From Rhodoplanes sp963712435 (GTDB taxonomy: Bacteria > Pseudomonadota > Alphaproteobacteria > Rhizobiales > Xanthobacteraceae): 64,000 bases of DNA. Each line of letters begins with the position of its first letter. Within the stretch, counting starts at the first letter, position 1. The translations under genes were made by a program, and so were the position numbers. Shown here one piece after another: positions 63,810 to 64,000 of this stretch. The notes below the pieces were generated by a model, which worked only from the letters and a program-made list of their open reading frames with translations, did no database searches and was not told the DNA's origin. Where the stretch lies: assembly GCA_963712435.1 (NCBI GenBank), contig CAVQIB010000001.1, forward strand, positions 434,001 through 498,000, read 5' to 3'.

Positions 63810-64000
63810 ATGATTGAAATTCGCGTTCCCACCCTCGGCGAGTCGGTGACCGAGGCCACCATCGGTCGATGGTTCAAGCAGGCGGGCGAGGCGGTGGCGG
63901 CCGACGAACCGCTGGTGGAGCTCGAGACCGACAAGGTGACGATCGAGGTGCCGGCGCCGGCCGGCGGCGTGCTGTCCGAAATCGCGGTGCGCGACGGCGA
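63810..64000 (+). CDS. sucB: 2-oxoglutarate dehydrogenase E2 component (succinyltransferase), partial at right edge
   Basis: ATG 63810 begins MIEIRVPTLGESVTEATIGRWFKQAGEAVAADEPLVELETDKVTIEVPAPAGGVLSEIAVRDG, the N-terminal lipoyl domain with the lipoylated lysine in ETDKVTIEV. It is the second gene of sucAB and continues outside the window. Confidence 0.95.
   Translation, partial: MIEIRVPTLGESVTEATIGRWFKQAGEAVAADEPLVELETDKVTIEVPAPAGGVLSEIAVRDG

Overview
The window is high-GC DNA (about 70% in two gene lines I counted by hand) from an alphaproteobacterium, most likely of the order Hyphomicrobiales (Rhizobiales; a Bradyrhizobium/Xanthobacteraceae-type genome). The evidence is a CcrM-type GANTC methylase, the block pal-cpoB-tilS-ftsH, a BoxR/BoxCBA benzoyl-CoA pathway, intergenic palindromes of the kind common in rhizobial genomes, and overall protein similarity. 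Genus and species cannot be fixed from the sequence alone.

Layout. 0-4 kb: two outer-membrane barrel genes, then a patatin phospholipase, 3-hydroxybutyrate dehydrogenase and a Zur/Fur regulator, all three broken by many indels. 4-9.7 kb: an EamA exporter, ispG, a Crp/DUF2892 pair, an SDR and two unknown exported proteins, one of them a 42-residue cysteine-rich peptide. 9.8-14.8 kb: ftsH, tilS, cpoB and pal on the minus strand. 15.3-21.4 kb: boxR-boxC-boxB-boxA, aerobic benzoyl-CoA epoxidation. 21.4-30.3 kb: small enzymes and DNA maintenance (transglutaminase-like proteins, AlkA-like glycosylase, HNH nuclease, DciA, MutY, CcrM, YpfJ, MoaB). 30.8-36.7 kb: MarR-GNAT fusion, glycosyltransferases, GNAT, radical SAM protein, RNase HII. 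36.7-45.9 kb: cyanide-insensitive-type cytochrome bd oxidase, RNase T2, RlmJ, cold-shock protein, FolD, DUF167-YggT pair, DUF1624 membrane protein, HSL-type hydrolase. 45.9-53.5 kb: a complete branched-chain-type ABC transporter (livKHMGF) with an alcohol dehydrogenase, and gabD. 53.7-60.4 kb: an island-like segment next to tRNA-Gly. 60.8-64 kb: sucA and the start of sucB.

Three observations stand out. (1) A perfect 22-bp copy of the tRNA-Gly 3' end lies 6.6 kb from the intact tRNA, in the orientation expected of attL/attR. The segment between carries a P450 of lower GC than its neighbours and a rearranged catabolic operon. (2) Within that segment, pieces of a solute-binding protein gene, two livF pieces and two SDR pieces flank aroE-like and aldehyde dehydrogenase genes; inverting about 2.5 kb would bring the livF pieces together and the SDR pieces together. 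(3) A family of GC-rich palindromic repeats has inserted in frame into two housekeeping proteins, TilS and MutY, adding about 40 residues to each.

Caution on sequence quality: several genes (patatin, bdhA, zur, boxA, esterase, HNH) have many indels in short patches although the encoded protein is conserved across frames, and essential ispG has one. This looks like consensus error in low-quality patches rather than gene decay. I annotate such genes over their full span.
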